DNA of 64,000 bases from Luteimonas kalidii (GTDB taxonomy: Bacteria > Pseudomonadota > Gammaproteobacteria > Xanthomonadales > Xanthomonadaceae): contig NZ_JARXRO010000009.1 of NCBI RefSeq assembly GCF_029887935.1, positions 77,484 through 141,483 on the forward strand, written 5' to 3'. The position numbers and the translations under genes were made by a program. This document shows, in pieces, positions 53,404-61,070 of the stretch. Numbering within the stretch: the first letter of the stretch is position 1; the number at the start of each line of letters is the position of its first letter. The notes beneath the pieces are model-generated. The model worked only from the letters and a program-made list of their open reading frames with translations, was not told the origin of the DNA and made no database searches.

Positions 53404-53769
53404 ATGGCCATCGAAGCCGCCCTGATCAAACCCGTCGTCGATGTGCTGCTGGCGCTGTTCCGCGAGAGCAGCGACCTGACCCTCAAGCACAGCGCCGAAC
53501 GCGCGGTGCGCGAGGCCATCCGCGAACTGCTGCAGGCCAATCCCGACGAGAACCGCGCCCAGGCGCGGATCGCCATCGCCAAGGCCGCGGGCATCCTGTC
53601 CGAGGACGTGGTGCTGGCCGAGGATATGCTGGAAAAGCACCGCGCCACGAAGGCGCGGACGCGGGGCAAGTCGTCGACCGGCCGCAGGCGGGTGACGCCG
53701 CCACAGGCCGACGCCGGCAGCGCACGATCCGCGCGCAAGCCCAGACCGGGCGGCGCGGGGGCCTCCTAG
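53404..53769 (+). CDS. Hypothetical protein with basic C-terminal tail
   Basis: This 121-residue soluble protein has a helical first half (LIKPVVDVLLALFRESSDLT, then AREAIRELL-like helices) and a lysine/arginine-rich, low-complexity tail (KARTRGKSSTGRRRV). I recognise no family. GGAGAGAGG about nine bases before ATG 53404 supports the start. Basic tails of this kind can bind nucleic acid, but nothing else supports that. Confidence 0.65.
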   Translation: MAIEAALIKPVVDVLLALFRESSDLTLKHSAERAVREAIRELLQANPDENRAQARIAIAKAAGILSEDVVLAEDMLEKHRATKARTRGKSSTGRRRVTPPQADAGSARSARKPRPGGAGAS

Positions 53770-53925
53770 ACCCGGGGCCGCGACACCCTGCGCGAGGCTG
53801 GTCATGCCATGGCTTCCGCCCGTCCCGCTGCATGCCTTGCCCGGTTGGGCAGCGAACCGTGGACCGCCTGCGCGCGCATCCGCTTGGGCGGCCGGGCCGT
53901 GGTGAACCAGGGATGGCGCGCGGCT

Positions 53926-53931
53926 TAGAAT
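53926..53931 (+). promoter_or_regulatory. ydfG: Candidate -10 box giving a leaderless ydfG transcript
   Basis: TAGAAT lies seven bases before ATG 53939, with no ribosome binding site between. Confidence 0.5.
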
Positions 53932-53938
53932 CGCCTCC

Positions 53939-54694
53939 ATGTCCCGCACCATCCTGATCACCGGCGCCACCTCCGGATTCGGCGCCGCCGCCGTCGAACG
54001 CTTCCTCGCCGATGGCTGGCGCGTGGTGGCCACCGGCCGCCGCGCCGAGCGCCTGCAGCAGCTGGTCGAGCGCCATGGCGAGACGCGCCTGCACGCGGCC
54101 GCGTTCGACATCCGCGACGCCGACGCCATGCAGGCGGCGCTCGACGCCATCCCCGACGCCTTCCGCGGCATCGACGTGCTGGTCAACAACGCCGGACTCG
54201 CACTCGGCACCGCGCCGGCGCAGCGCGCCGACCTCGCGCAGTGGCGGCAGATGATCGACACCAACGTCACCGCCCTGGTCGCGCTCACCCACGCCCTGCT
54301 GCCGAGCCTGATCGAACGCCGTGGCGCGATCATCAACATCAGTTCGATCGCGGGGGTCTATCCGTATCCCGGCGGCAACGTCTACGGCGGCACCAAGGCG
54401 TTCGTCAGCCAGTTCTCGCTCGGCCTGCGCAGCGACCTGCACGGCACCGGCGTGCGCGTGACCGCGATCGAGCCGGGCATGGCCGAGACCGAGTTCACCC
54501 TGGTGCGCACCGGCGGCGACCGGGCCGCGTCCGACACCCTGTACACCGGCGCGCAGCCGATGACCGCGGAGGACATCGCCGGCGTGATCCACTACGTCGC
54601 CACGCTGCCGCCGCACCTCAACATCAACCGGCTGGAACTCATGCCGGTGTCGCAGTCGTTCGCCGGGTTCCAGGTGCATCGCGACCCGGGCTGA
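53939..54694 (+). CDS. ydfG: YdfG-type short-chain dehydrogenase
   Basis: This 251-residue classical SDR is most like YdfG, an NADP-dependent 3-hydroxy acid (serine, malonic semialdehyde) dehydrogenase. Motifs are ITGATSGFGAAAVERF for cofactor binding, DVLVNNAGLALG, the catalytic serine in INISSIAGVYPYPGGN, and YGGTKAF with the Tyr-Lys pair. The C-terminal LPPHLNINRLELMPVSQSF is typical of YdfG. Confidence 0.9.
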   Translation: MSRTILITGATSGFGAAAVERFLADGWRVVATGRRAERLQQLVERHGETRLHAAAFDIRDADAMQAALDAIPDAFRGIDVLVNNAGLALGTAPAQRADLAQWRQMIDTNVTALVALTHALLPSLIERRGAIINISSIAGVYPYPGGNVYGGTKAFVSQFSLGLRSDLHGTGVRVTAIEPGMAETEFTLVRTGGDRAASDTLYTGAQPMTAEDIAGVIHYVATLPPHLNINRLELMPVSQSFAGFQVHRDPG

Positions 54695-54818
54695 GCCGCC
54701 GTGCCTTCGCGCAGGCGTCGGCGACGCCCCGGCCGGCGTCGTATACGCGGTGCCTGCACGGGCCTCCGCTAGCATGGCGGCGTCGCGTCGCGATCTCCCC
54801 CGGATCCAGGAGAGCAGC

Positions 54819-54857
54819 ATGTCCACCGCTTGCGCGCCCGGCGCTGCGGCCCGCTGA
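54819..54857 (+). CDS. Short leader ORF coupled to the MFS transporter gene
   Basis: An ATG at 54819, seven bases after a strong AGGAG ribosome binding site, opens a 12-codon frame (MSTACAPGAAAR). Its TGA overlaps the ATG of the transporter gene as TGATG. The transporter itself has no other good ribosome binding site. The leader may therefore supply ribosomes by termination-reinitiation or regulate expression. It could also be a chance arrangement. Confidence 0.4.
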   Translation: MSTACAPGAAAR

Positions 54858-56176
54858 TGGCGGAAGCCCCACGTCCATCCCCGGCCACGCAGGAACACGG
54901 CCACCGCCCCGTGTCCCGCGGCTCGATGGCCGTCGCCGCACTGTCGACGATCGTGGAGTGGTACGACTTCACGCTCTACCTGTACCTGTCGACCGTGCTG
55001 TCGCGCGTGTTCTTCGGCGGCGGCGAGGCCTCGCTGATCGCCACGCTGGGCGGGTTCGCGGTGGCGTATCTGATGCGGCCGCTGGGCGCGCTGTTCTTCG
55101 GTCATCTGGGCGACCGCGGGGGGCGACGGCGGATGATGCTGCTGTCGGTGGCGGTGATGACCGGCGCGATGCTGGCGATGGCGTTGATGCCCACGCATGC
55201 GCAGATCGGCTCCGCCGCCGGCGTGGCCATCATCGGGCTGCGCTGCGTGATGGGCTTCGCCGTCGGCGGCGAATACACCGGCGTGGTCGCCTACCTGCTC
55301 GAAGGTGCGCCGAGCGGCCGGCGCGGGCTCGTCACCTCGCTTGCCGCCGCCGCGGCCGAGGTCGGTGCGCTGCTCGCGGTCGCGGTCTCGGCGCTCACCG
55401 TGAACCTGCTCGACGCGCAGGCACTCGACGCCTGGGGATGGCGCATCCCGTTCTTCGTCGGAGCCGCACTCGCGGGAACGGTCTGGATCGCGCGCGCGCG
55501 GATGCAGGAGTCGCCGGAGTTCGAGCGCCAGAAGCGCGCGGGCAGCATCCCGGCCAGTCCGCTGCGGCATGCGCTCCGGTTTCACCGTGCGGGAATCGCG
55601 CGCGGCTTCGCGATCTCCGCGCTGGGTTCGATCACCTACTACGTCGGCATCACCTACGTGCCCGCGTTCCTGACCTCGGTCGGCATGTTCACCGAAGGCG
55701 TGTCGCTGGGCCTGTCCACGTGGGCCGCGGTCGTGGTGATCCTGGTGACCCCGCTGTTCGGGCTGGTCTCCGACCATGCCGGCCGCCGGACGGTGCTGGT
55801 CGCGCTGGCGCTGTGCAGTGCGCTGCTGCCGATCACGCTGTTCTCGATGATGGCCGCCGGTTCGGCCGACACGGCGCTGGCCGGGGCGCTGCTGCTGGCC
55901 TGCGTGGCCGGCGGCGTCAGCGCGGTCGGTGCGGTGGCCACCGCCGAACAGTTCCCGGGCGAGGGGCGCCTGAGCGGCCTCGCGTTCGGCGCCACCACCG
56001 CGACCGCGCTGTTCGGCGGGCTCACCCCGTTCCTGGCGCAGGTCCTGGTCGAACGCACGGGCTGGGCGCTGGCGCCGGGCGCGATGATCGCCGTGGTCGG
56101 CGTGGCCGTGCTGCCGGTCCTGCTGCGGCTGCCGGAAACCGCGCCGCGGCGGGTGCGACCGGGCCGGCAGCGGTGA
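54857..56176 (+). CDS. MHS family MFS transporter
   Basis: This 439-residue permease has twelve helices and resembles the metabolite:H+ symporter family (citrate, proline/betaine or alpha-ketoglutarate carriers). Features are TIVEWYDFTLYLYLSTVLS at helix 1, MRPLGALFFGHLGDRGGRRR with the MFS signature loop, GFAVGGEYTGVVAYLLE and WGWRIPFFVGAALA. The substrate cannot be assigned. A leader ORF overlaps its start codon. Confidence 0.9.
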   Translation: MAEAPRPSPATQEHGHRPVSRGSMAVAALSTIVEWYDFTLYLYLSTVLSRVFFGGGEASLIATLGGFAVAYLMRPLGALFFGHLGDRGGRRRMMLLSVAVMTGAMLAMALMPTHAQIGSAAGVAIIGLRCVMGFAVGGEYTGVVAYLLEGAPSGRRGLVTSLAAAAAEVGALLAVAVSALTVNLLDAQALDAWGWRIPFFVGAALAGTVWIARARMQESPEFERQKRAGSIPASPLRHALRFHRAGIARGFAISALGSITYYVGITYVPAFLTSVGMFTEGVSLGLSTWAAVVVILVTPLFGLVSDHAGRRTVLVALALCSALLPITLFSMMAAGSADTALAGALLLACVAGGVSAVGAVATAEQFPGEGRLSGLAFGATTATALFGGLTPFLAQVLVERTGWALAPGAMIAVVGVAVLPVLLRLPETAPRRVRPGRQR

Positions 56177-56595
56177 GGGGCGAGCCGCTCTCTAGAGGAT
56201 ATGTGCCCCGGCCGAAGCCGGAGAAGCGCGCCGGGCTGGCGGACGCCACCGTGATCGAGGCAGGTCGGGTCCCGGGTGCGCTGCGCTTGCCCAGGCGACG
56301 CAACGGCGGACGCGGCGCCGCGCCAGGTGCGACTGGATCGGCGCCGGGTAGCGGTCGGCTCGCGAACGATGCGTCACCCGGCCAGGGGCGGAGACGGGCG
56401 CCGGGGTGATGGACATCGTCGCGTCCGGGGTGGAGAGGGCACCCCGGGTGCGCTCCGCTTGCCCGGGCGACACGAGTGCAAGCTGCGCCGGCGATGGTCG
56501 GGTGGCGCGGGCGCCGCGACGTCGGGAAGGAGTAGGCTGGCTCTGCCGGTCGCGAAGCCGGCAAGTCCGCCCCGTCCGGGGCACAGGAGTCCACG
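56177..56595. other. Intergenic region with two variant REP-like units
   Basis: This 419-base gap contains REP-like units at 56271-56299 and 56441-56471 and otherwise GC-rich DNA without a convincing gene. A GGAAGGAG at about 56530 has no start codon nearby. Confidence 0.5.
56271..56471 (-). repeat. Variant REP-like elements with GTCG instead of GTAG
   Basis: Two minus-oriented units (56271-56299 and 56441-56471) read GTCGCC(T/C)GGGCAAGCG on the minus strand and end in complementary CCGGG. They differ from the other units in this window at the diagnostic tetranucleotide and in TAAGCG to CAAGCG, so they form a subfamily. Confidence 0.7.
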
Positions 56596-57060
56596 ATGAT
56601 CTTCCTGGTTGCCCTGTTGCTTGGCATGGTGTCGGGCCTCCGCGCCATGCTGCCGCTCGCCGCCGTCGCCTGGGCGACGCGCGCGGGCTGGCTCGATTTC
56701 GGCGACAGCTGGCTCGCCCTCCTCGGCAACGCGTGGGCGCCCTGGATCCTCACCCTGCTGGCGCTGGGGGAACTGGTGGCCGACAAGCTGCCGTCGACCC
56801 CGAGCCGCACCGTGCCGGTGCAGTTCGGCGCCCGGCTGGTCGTGGGCGCGGCGGCCGGAGCGTTGCTGGCGCTGGGCACCGGCGCGCCGTGGATCGGCGG
56901 GCTCGCAGCGGGCTTGGCCGGCGCCATCGGTGGCACCTTGGCCGGCCGCGCGCTGCGTGCACGGCTGGCGTCCGCGTTCGGCCGCGACCTGCCCGCCGCG
57001 CTGCTCGAGGACGCGACCGCCATCGCCGCTGCGTGGCTGCTGCTGCGGGCGGTGGCATGA
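56596..57060 (+). CDS. DUF4126 family membrane protein
   Basis: This 154-residue protein has four hydrophobic segments. The DUF4126 pattern is GMVSGLRAMLPLAAVAWA, ELVADKLPSTPSRT and a glycine/alanine-rich C-terminal half ending in ALLEDATAIAAAWLLL. Its function is unknown. Its stop overlaps the ATG of the following oxidoreductase gene (ATGA), so the two are coupled. Confidence 0.88.
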   Translation: MIFLVALLLGMVSGLRAMLPLAAVAWATRAGWLDFGDSWLALLGNAWAPWILTLLALGELVADKLPSTPSRTVPVQFGARLVVGAAAGALLALGTGAPWIGGLAAGLAGAIGGTLAGRALRARLASAFGRDLPAALLEDATAIAAAWLLLRAVA

Positions 57061-58421
57061 GCCGCCATTTCGACGCCATCATCGTCGGCGCAGGCCAGGC
57101 CGGGCCGCCGCTCGCCGGGCGCCTCACGGCGGCGGGCCGATCGGTCGCGGTGGTGGAGCGCAAGCTGCCCGGGGGCACCTGCGTCAACACCGGCTGCATG
57201 CCGACCAAGACCCTGGTGGCCAGCGCGCGCGTGGCGCACCTGGCGCGTCGGGCCGCGGACTTCGGCGTCCTCACCGAGGGCGCGGTCGGGATCGACATGG
57301 CCAGGGTCCGCAGCCGCGCCGACACGGTCTCTTCCAACGCCCGCCACGGCGTGGAGAACTGGCTGCAGGACATGGCCGGCTGCACGCTGCTCGATGGCCA
57401 CGCCCGCTTCGAGGGACCGCGCACGCTGCGCGTGGGCGACGAGGCGATCACGGCCGACCAGGTCTTCCTCAACGTGGGTGGCCGCGCGCTGGTGCCGGAC
57501 CTGCCCGGACTCGACCGCATCCCTTACCTGACCAACACCTCGATCCTGCGGCTCGACCGCGTGCCGCGGCATCTGGTGATCGTGGGCGGCAGCTACATCG
57601 GGCTCGAGTTCGCGCAGATCCACCGACGGTTCGGCGCCGACGTGACGGTGCTGGAGCGCGGCCCCGCCCTCGTCGGGCGCGAGGATGCGGACGTGTCGGC
57701 GGCGGTGCGCGAGATCCTGGAAAGCGAGGGGATCGCCATCCGCACCGGGGTCTCGTCCATGCGCTTCGCGCCGTCCGGCGAAGGCATCGAGGTGGAAGCC
57801 GACGACGATCGCCTGGACGCCAGCCACGTGCTGGTCGCCGTGGGGCGCCGCCCCAACACCGACGACCTCGGCCTCGACCGCGCGGGCGTGGCGGTCGACG
57901 CCAGGGGCTACATCACCGTCGACGACGGCCTGCAGACCAGCGTGCCCGGCATCTGGGCCCTGGGCGACTGCAACGGCCGCGGAGCCTTCACCCACACTGC
58001 CTACAACGACTACGAGATCGTGGCGGCCAACCTGCTCGACGGCGAGTCGCGCAAGGTCGGCGACCGCGTGCCGGGGTATGCGCTGTTCATCGACCCGCCG
58101 CTGGGCCGCGTGGGCATGACCGAGCGCGAAGCCGCCGCGACCGGCCGGCCCCTGCTGGTCAGCAAGCGGCCGATGAGCCGGGTGGGCCGCGCGATCGAGA
58201 AGGACGAGACCCGGGGCTTCATGAAGGTGGTCGCCGATGCCGGCAGCGGCCGCATGCTCGGCGCCGCCATCCTCGGCACCGGCGGGGACGAGGCCATCCA
58301 CGGCCTGATCGACATGATCAGCGTGGGCGCGACCGCCGACCAGCTGCGGCGCACGGTACCCGTGCACCCGACGGTGTCGGAGCTGCTGCCGACGCTGGTG
58401 TCGGACTTGCGGCCGGCCTAA
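57057..58421 (+). CDS. Class I pyridine nucleotide-disulfide oxidoreductase (mercuric-reductase-like)
   Basis: This 454-residue flavoprotein has an FAD fold (IIVGAGQAGPPLAGRL), the redox-active pair in GGTCVNTGCMPTKTLVAS, an NAD(P) fold (HLVIVGGSYIGLEFAQIH), ALGDCNGRGAFTHTAYND, and a dimerisation domain ending HPTVSELLPTL. There is no N-terminal heavy-metal-associated domain and no C-terminal Cys-Cys pair, so true mercuric reductase activity is unlikely. The physiological substrate is unknown. It is coupled to the upstream DUF4126 gene. Confidence 0.9.
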   Translation: MSRHFDAIIVGAGQAGPPLAGRLTAAGRSVAVVERKLPGGTCVNTGCMPTKTLVASARVAHLARRAADFGVLTEGAVGIDMARVRSRADTVSSNARHGVENWLQDMAGCTLLDGHARFEGPRTLRVGDEAITADQVFLNVGGRALVPDLPGLDRIPYLTNTSILRLDRVPRHLVIVGGSYIGLEFAQIHRRFGADVTVLERGPALVGREDADVSAAVREILESEGIAIRTGVSSMRFAPSGEGIEVEADDDRLDASHVLVAVGRRPNTDDLGLDRAGVAVDARGYITVDDGLQTSVPGIWALGDCNGRGAFTHTAYNDYEIVAANLLDGESRKVGDRVPGYALFIDPPLGRVGMTEREAAATGRPLLVSKRPMSRVGRAIEKDETRGFMKVVADAGSGRMLGAAILGTGGDEAIHGLIDMISVGATADQLRRTVPVHPTVSELLPTLVSDLRPA

Positions 58422-58546
58422 CGCCCGTTGTTCCAACCCGGCCCGGCCTTCGCGGCCACGTCGCGCCGCGGGCAGTGAACCGCGCGGCCGCTTTGCGGCA
58501 CCTTCCTGCATTGGACCCACGCCACGGGAGCGATCGGTGTCGCGCG

Positions 58547-58627
58547 ATGCCGCCGGGCACCGTCAAGACCCGGCTCATGCACGCGCGGCAACGCATCCGC
58601 GCACGACTGGAAGGAGATGCGACATGA
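58547..58627 (+). pseudogene. Remnant of an ECF sigma factor C-terminus
   Basis: The 26 codons from ATG 58547 read PPGTVKTRLMHARQRIRARL, the end of region sigma-4 of ECF sigma factors (compare GTVKSRLxRAR). No frame in the 125 bases upstream continues the similarity, so regions 2 to early 4 are missing. The stop codon overlaps the ATG of the DUF6768 gene, the arrangement expected for an intact sigma factor followed by its partner. It is interpreted as a large internal or 5' deletion. Confidence 0.6.
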
Positions 58628-59004
58628 ACGACACCGACGAGCTGATTTCCCGCGCCCTCACCGCGGAGGATCGCGAACTGCTCGCCCGCCATGGCGAGCC
58701 GGGCTACATCCGCCAGTCGCTGGGCCTGTTCCGCGGGCCGGACGGCTGGGTGGGCGTGCTCGCCTACGTGACCGCGCTGGCCGCGTTCGCGGGCTTCGCG
58801 TTCGCGTTCTGGCAGCTGTGGTCGGCAACCGACACGTTGTCCGCCGTGCGCTGGGGCGTGGTGGCGCTGGTGGCGTTCCAGTACTCGGCGATGATGAAGT
58901 CGGTGATGGGCACCCGGGTGGAGGCCAACCGCGTGCTGCGCGAGCTCAAGCGCGTGGAACTGCGGGTCGCGCTGGCGCAGGAGGCGAACGCCCCGGCGCG
59001 ATGA
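58624..59004 (+). CDS. DUF6768 family membrane protein (former ECF sigma partner)
   Basis: This 126-residue protein has an acidic start (NDTDELISRALTAEDRELL), then GYIRQSLGLFRGPDGWVG, two membrane helices (about 44-64 and 73-91) and a conserved-looking tail VEANRVLRELKRVELRVA. Such proteins are encoded directly after an ECF sigma factor. An AAGGAG eight bases before ATG 58624 is strong. The upstream sigma gene is reduced to a stub here, so this protein may be an orphan. Confidence 0.8.
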   Translation: MNDTDELISRALTAEDRELLARHGEPGYIRQSLGLFRGPDGWVGVLAYVTALAAFAGFAFAFWQLWSATDTLSAVRWGVVALVAFQYSAMMKSVMGTRVEANRVLRELKRVELRVALAQEANAPAR

Positions 59005-59041
59005 TCCAGTCGCCGACCTGGGCCATCGCCATCGCGCCGGC

Positions 59042-60931
59042 TCAGGCCGGCGGCGTGTCGTCGAGGTAGGTATAGCCGGTGAGCCCGGTTTCCAGCGCCT
59101 CGTTCAGGCGTGCGGCCTCGGACTTGGACAGGTCCGCGCCGCCCACGCGCGCCTTGTAGATCCGGCGCAGGTCGTCGAGTTTGTAGCCCACGTAATCGAG
59201 CATCACGTCGGTGGTGTCGCCGCGGCGCTGCTGGGTGATCGCGTAGCCGCCGTCGTTGAGCCGCACCTCGACCGCGTCGGTGTCGCCGAACAGGTTGTGG
59301 ATGTCGCCGAGGATCTCCTGGTAGGCGCCGACCAGGAAGAAGCCGAGCCGGTAGCGCTCCCCCGGGCGGGTGGCATGCAGCGGCAGCGAGGCGTCCAGGC
59401 CCTCGTTCTCGACGTAGGTGTCGATCTTGCCGTCGGAGTCGCAGGTCATGTCGGCGATCACGCCGCGGCGGTCGGGCACCTCGTCCAGGCGCTCGATCGG
59501 CACGATCGGGAACACCTGGTCGATCGCCCACACGTCGGGCATCGATTCGAACACGCTGAAGTTGACGAAGTACTTGTCGACCAGGCGCTCGGCCAGTTCG
59601 TCGAGCAGCGGCCGGTGGCTCTTCTCGCCGTAGCTCAGCCGCGCGCGCACGCCATGCGCGATGGCGTAGAACAGGTCGTCGATGCGCGCGCGCGCGACCA
59701 GGTCGATCTGGCCCAGCGCGTAGGCGGACAGGCCCTCGGCGTGGAAATGCTGCGCCTCCTGGAACAGTTCCACCGGCGGGCGCCGGTCGAGGTCGCCGTG
59801 GATCTCGCGCAGGTAGGCGATCGCGTGCGGTTCGTCGTCGTGCGCGTCGGGCACGCGGCCTTCCGGCGCCTGCTCCACCTCGACCACGTTGGCCACCAGC
59901 AGCGCGTGGTGCGCGGTCATCGCGCGGCCGCACTCGGTGACGATGCGCGGCGGCGCCAGGCCGTGCTCGGTGCAGGCGTCGGCCAGCGGCTGGACGATGG
60001 TGGAGGCGTACTGGTTCACGCCGTAGTTGATCGAACAGAAGCTCCGCGAACGCGTGCCCTCGTAGTCGATGCCGAGGCCGCCGCCGACGTCGACGTGGCT
60101 GATGGTCGCGCCCAGCTTCGACAGTTCCACGAAGTAGCGGGTCGCCTCGCGCATGCCGTTGGCGATGTCGCGCACGTTGGAGATCTGCGAGCCCATGTGG
60201 AAGTGCAGCAGGCCCAGGCAGTGCGCCATGCCGCCGTCGCGCAGGGTCTTCCACAGGTCCAGCACCTGGCGCGGCGAGAGCCCGAACTTGGCCTTGTCGC
60301 CGCCGCTGTTCTGCCACTTGCCGGCGCCCAGCGAGGCCAGGCGCATGCGCACGCCGATGCCGGGCTCCACCCCCAGCGCCTTCGCCTCTTCCAGGATCAT
60401 CGGCAGCTCGGAGGGCTTCTCCACCACGATGAAGGTGCCCAGGCCCAGCTTGCGCCCGATCAGCGCCAGGCGGATGTACTCGCGGTCCTTGTAGCCGTTG
60501 CACACGATCAGGCCGCCCGGACGCGACAGCGCCAGCACCGCCATCAGTTCCGGCTTGCTGCCGGCCTCCAGGCCGAAGCCCTCGCCATGGTGCGAGGCCA
60601 GCGTTCCCGCCACGCCGGCGTGCTGGTTGACCTTGATCGGATACACCGCGGTGTAGCCGCCGGTGTAGTCCCAGTCCGCCTGCGCCTGCGCGAACGCGGC
60701 CTGCAGGCGGCGCAGGCGATCGCCGAGGATGTCCGGGAAACGCACCAGCAGCGGCAGCTTGGCGCCGCGCTCCATCGCCTTGTCGACGATCTCCGGCAGC
60801 GGCACCGCCAGCCCGTCCGCACCGAGCGGACGCACGACCACGCGGCCGTCCGCGTCGACGTCGTAATAGCCTTCCGACCAGTGCGGGATCGAGTAGGTCT
60901 TGCGGGCGTGCTCGGTCGACCAGGCGGTCAT
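59042..60931 (-). CDS. speA: Biosynthetic arginine decarboxylase
   Basis: This PLP-dependent fold-III enzyme converts arginine to agmatine, the first step of the agmatine route to putrescine. It has 629 residues from ATG 60931, a normal length. Visible features are the PLP lysine K100 in TAVYPIKVNQH, LLHFHMGSQISN, HVDVGGGLGIDYEG, ECGRAMTAHHALL, the cysteine motif ADMTCDSDGKID, and FFLVGAYQEILGDIHNLFGD. A TAGAAT lies 31 bases upstream on the minus strand. The M48 peptidase gene separates it from speE. Confidence 0.97.
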   Translation of the reverse strand: MTAWSTEHARKTYSIPHWSEGYYDVDADGRVVVRPLGADGLAVPLPEIVDKAMERGAKLPLLVRFPDILGDRLRRLQAAFAQAQADWDYTGGYTAVYPIKVNQHAGVAGTLASHHGEGFGLEAGSKPELMAVLALSRPGGLIVCNGYKDREYIRLALIGRKLGLGTFIVVEKPSELPMILEEAKALGVEPGIGVRMRLASLGAGKWQNSGGDKAKFGLSPRQVLDLWKTLRDGGMAHCLGLLHFHMGSQISNVRDIANGMREATRYFVELSKLGATISHVDVGGGLGIDYEGTRSRSFCSINYGVNQYASTIVQPLADACTEHGLAPPRIVTECGRAMTAHHALLVANVVEVEQAPEGRVPDAHDDEPHAIAYLREIHGDLDRRPPVELFQEAQHFHAEGLSAYALGQIDLVARARIDDLFYAIAHGVRARLSYGEKSHRPLLDELAERLVDKYFVNFSVFESMPDVWAIDQVFPIVPIERLDEVPDRRGVIADMTCDSDGKIDTYVENEGLDASLPLHATRPGERYRLGFFLVGAYQEILGDIHNLFGDTDAVEVRLNDGGYAITQQRRGDTTDVMLDYVGYKLDDLRRIYKARVGGADLSKSEAARLNEALETGLTGYTYLDDTPPA

Positions 60932-60962
60932 CGGCGGGCATCCGGGGGCGGGGGAGGCGCAC

Positions 60963-60968
60963 ATTCTA
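60963..60968 (-). promoter_or_regulatory. speA: Candidate -10 box for speA
   Basis: TAGAAT on the minus strand lies 31 bases before ATG 60931. It lies in the 139-base gap after the M48 gene, so speA probably has its own promoter. Confidence 0.4.
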
Positions 60969-61070
60969 GGCCTTGCGACCACCCGGCCACGGCACCGCCC
61001 GGGCGCGCCGCGGCCGCCCGGGTCCCGCAGCAGCGGGACCGCAGGCCGGCATCCCTGCAGGCGTGCGGCC

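Noticed and set aside
57057..58421. Mercuric reductase (merA) as a mercury-resistance gene
   Set aside because: The active-site cysteines fit the wider disulfide reductase family, but the C-terminal Cys-Cys pair, the metal-binding domain and any mer neighbours are absent.
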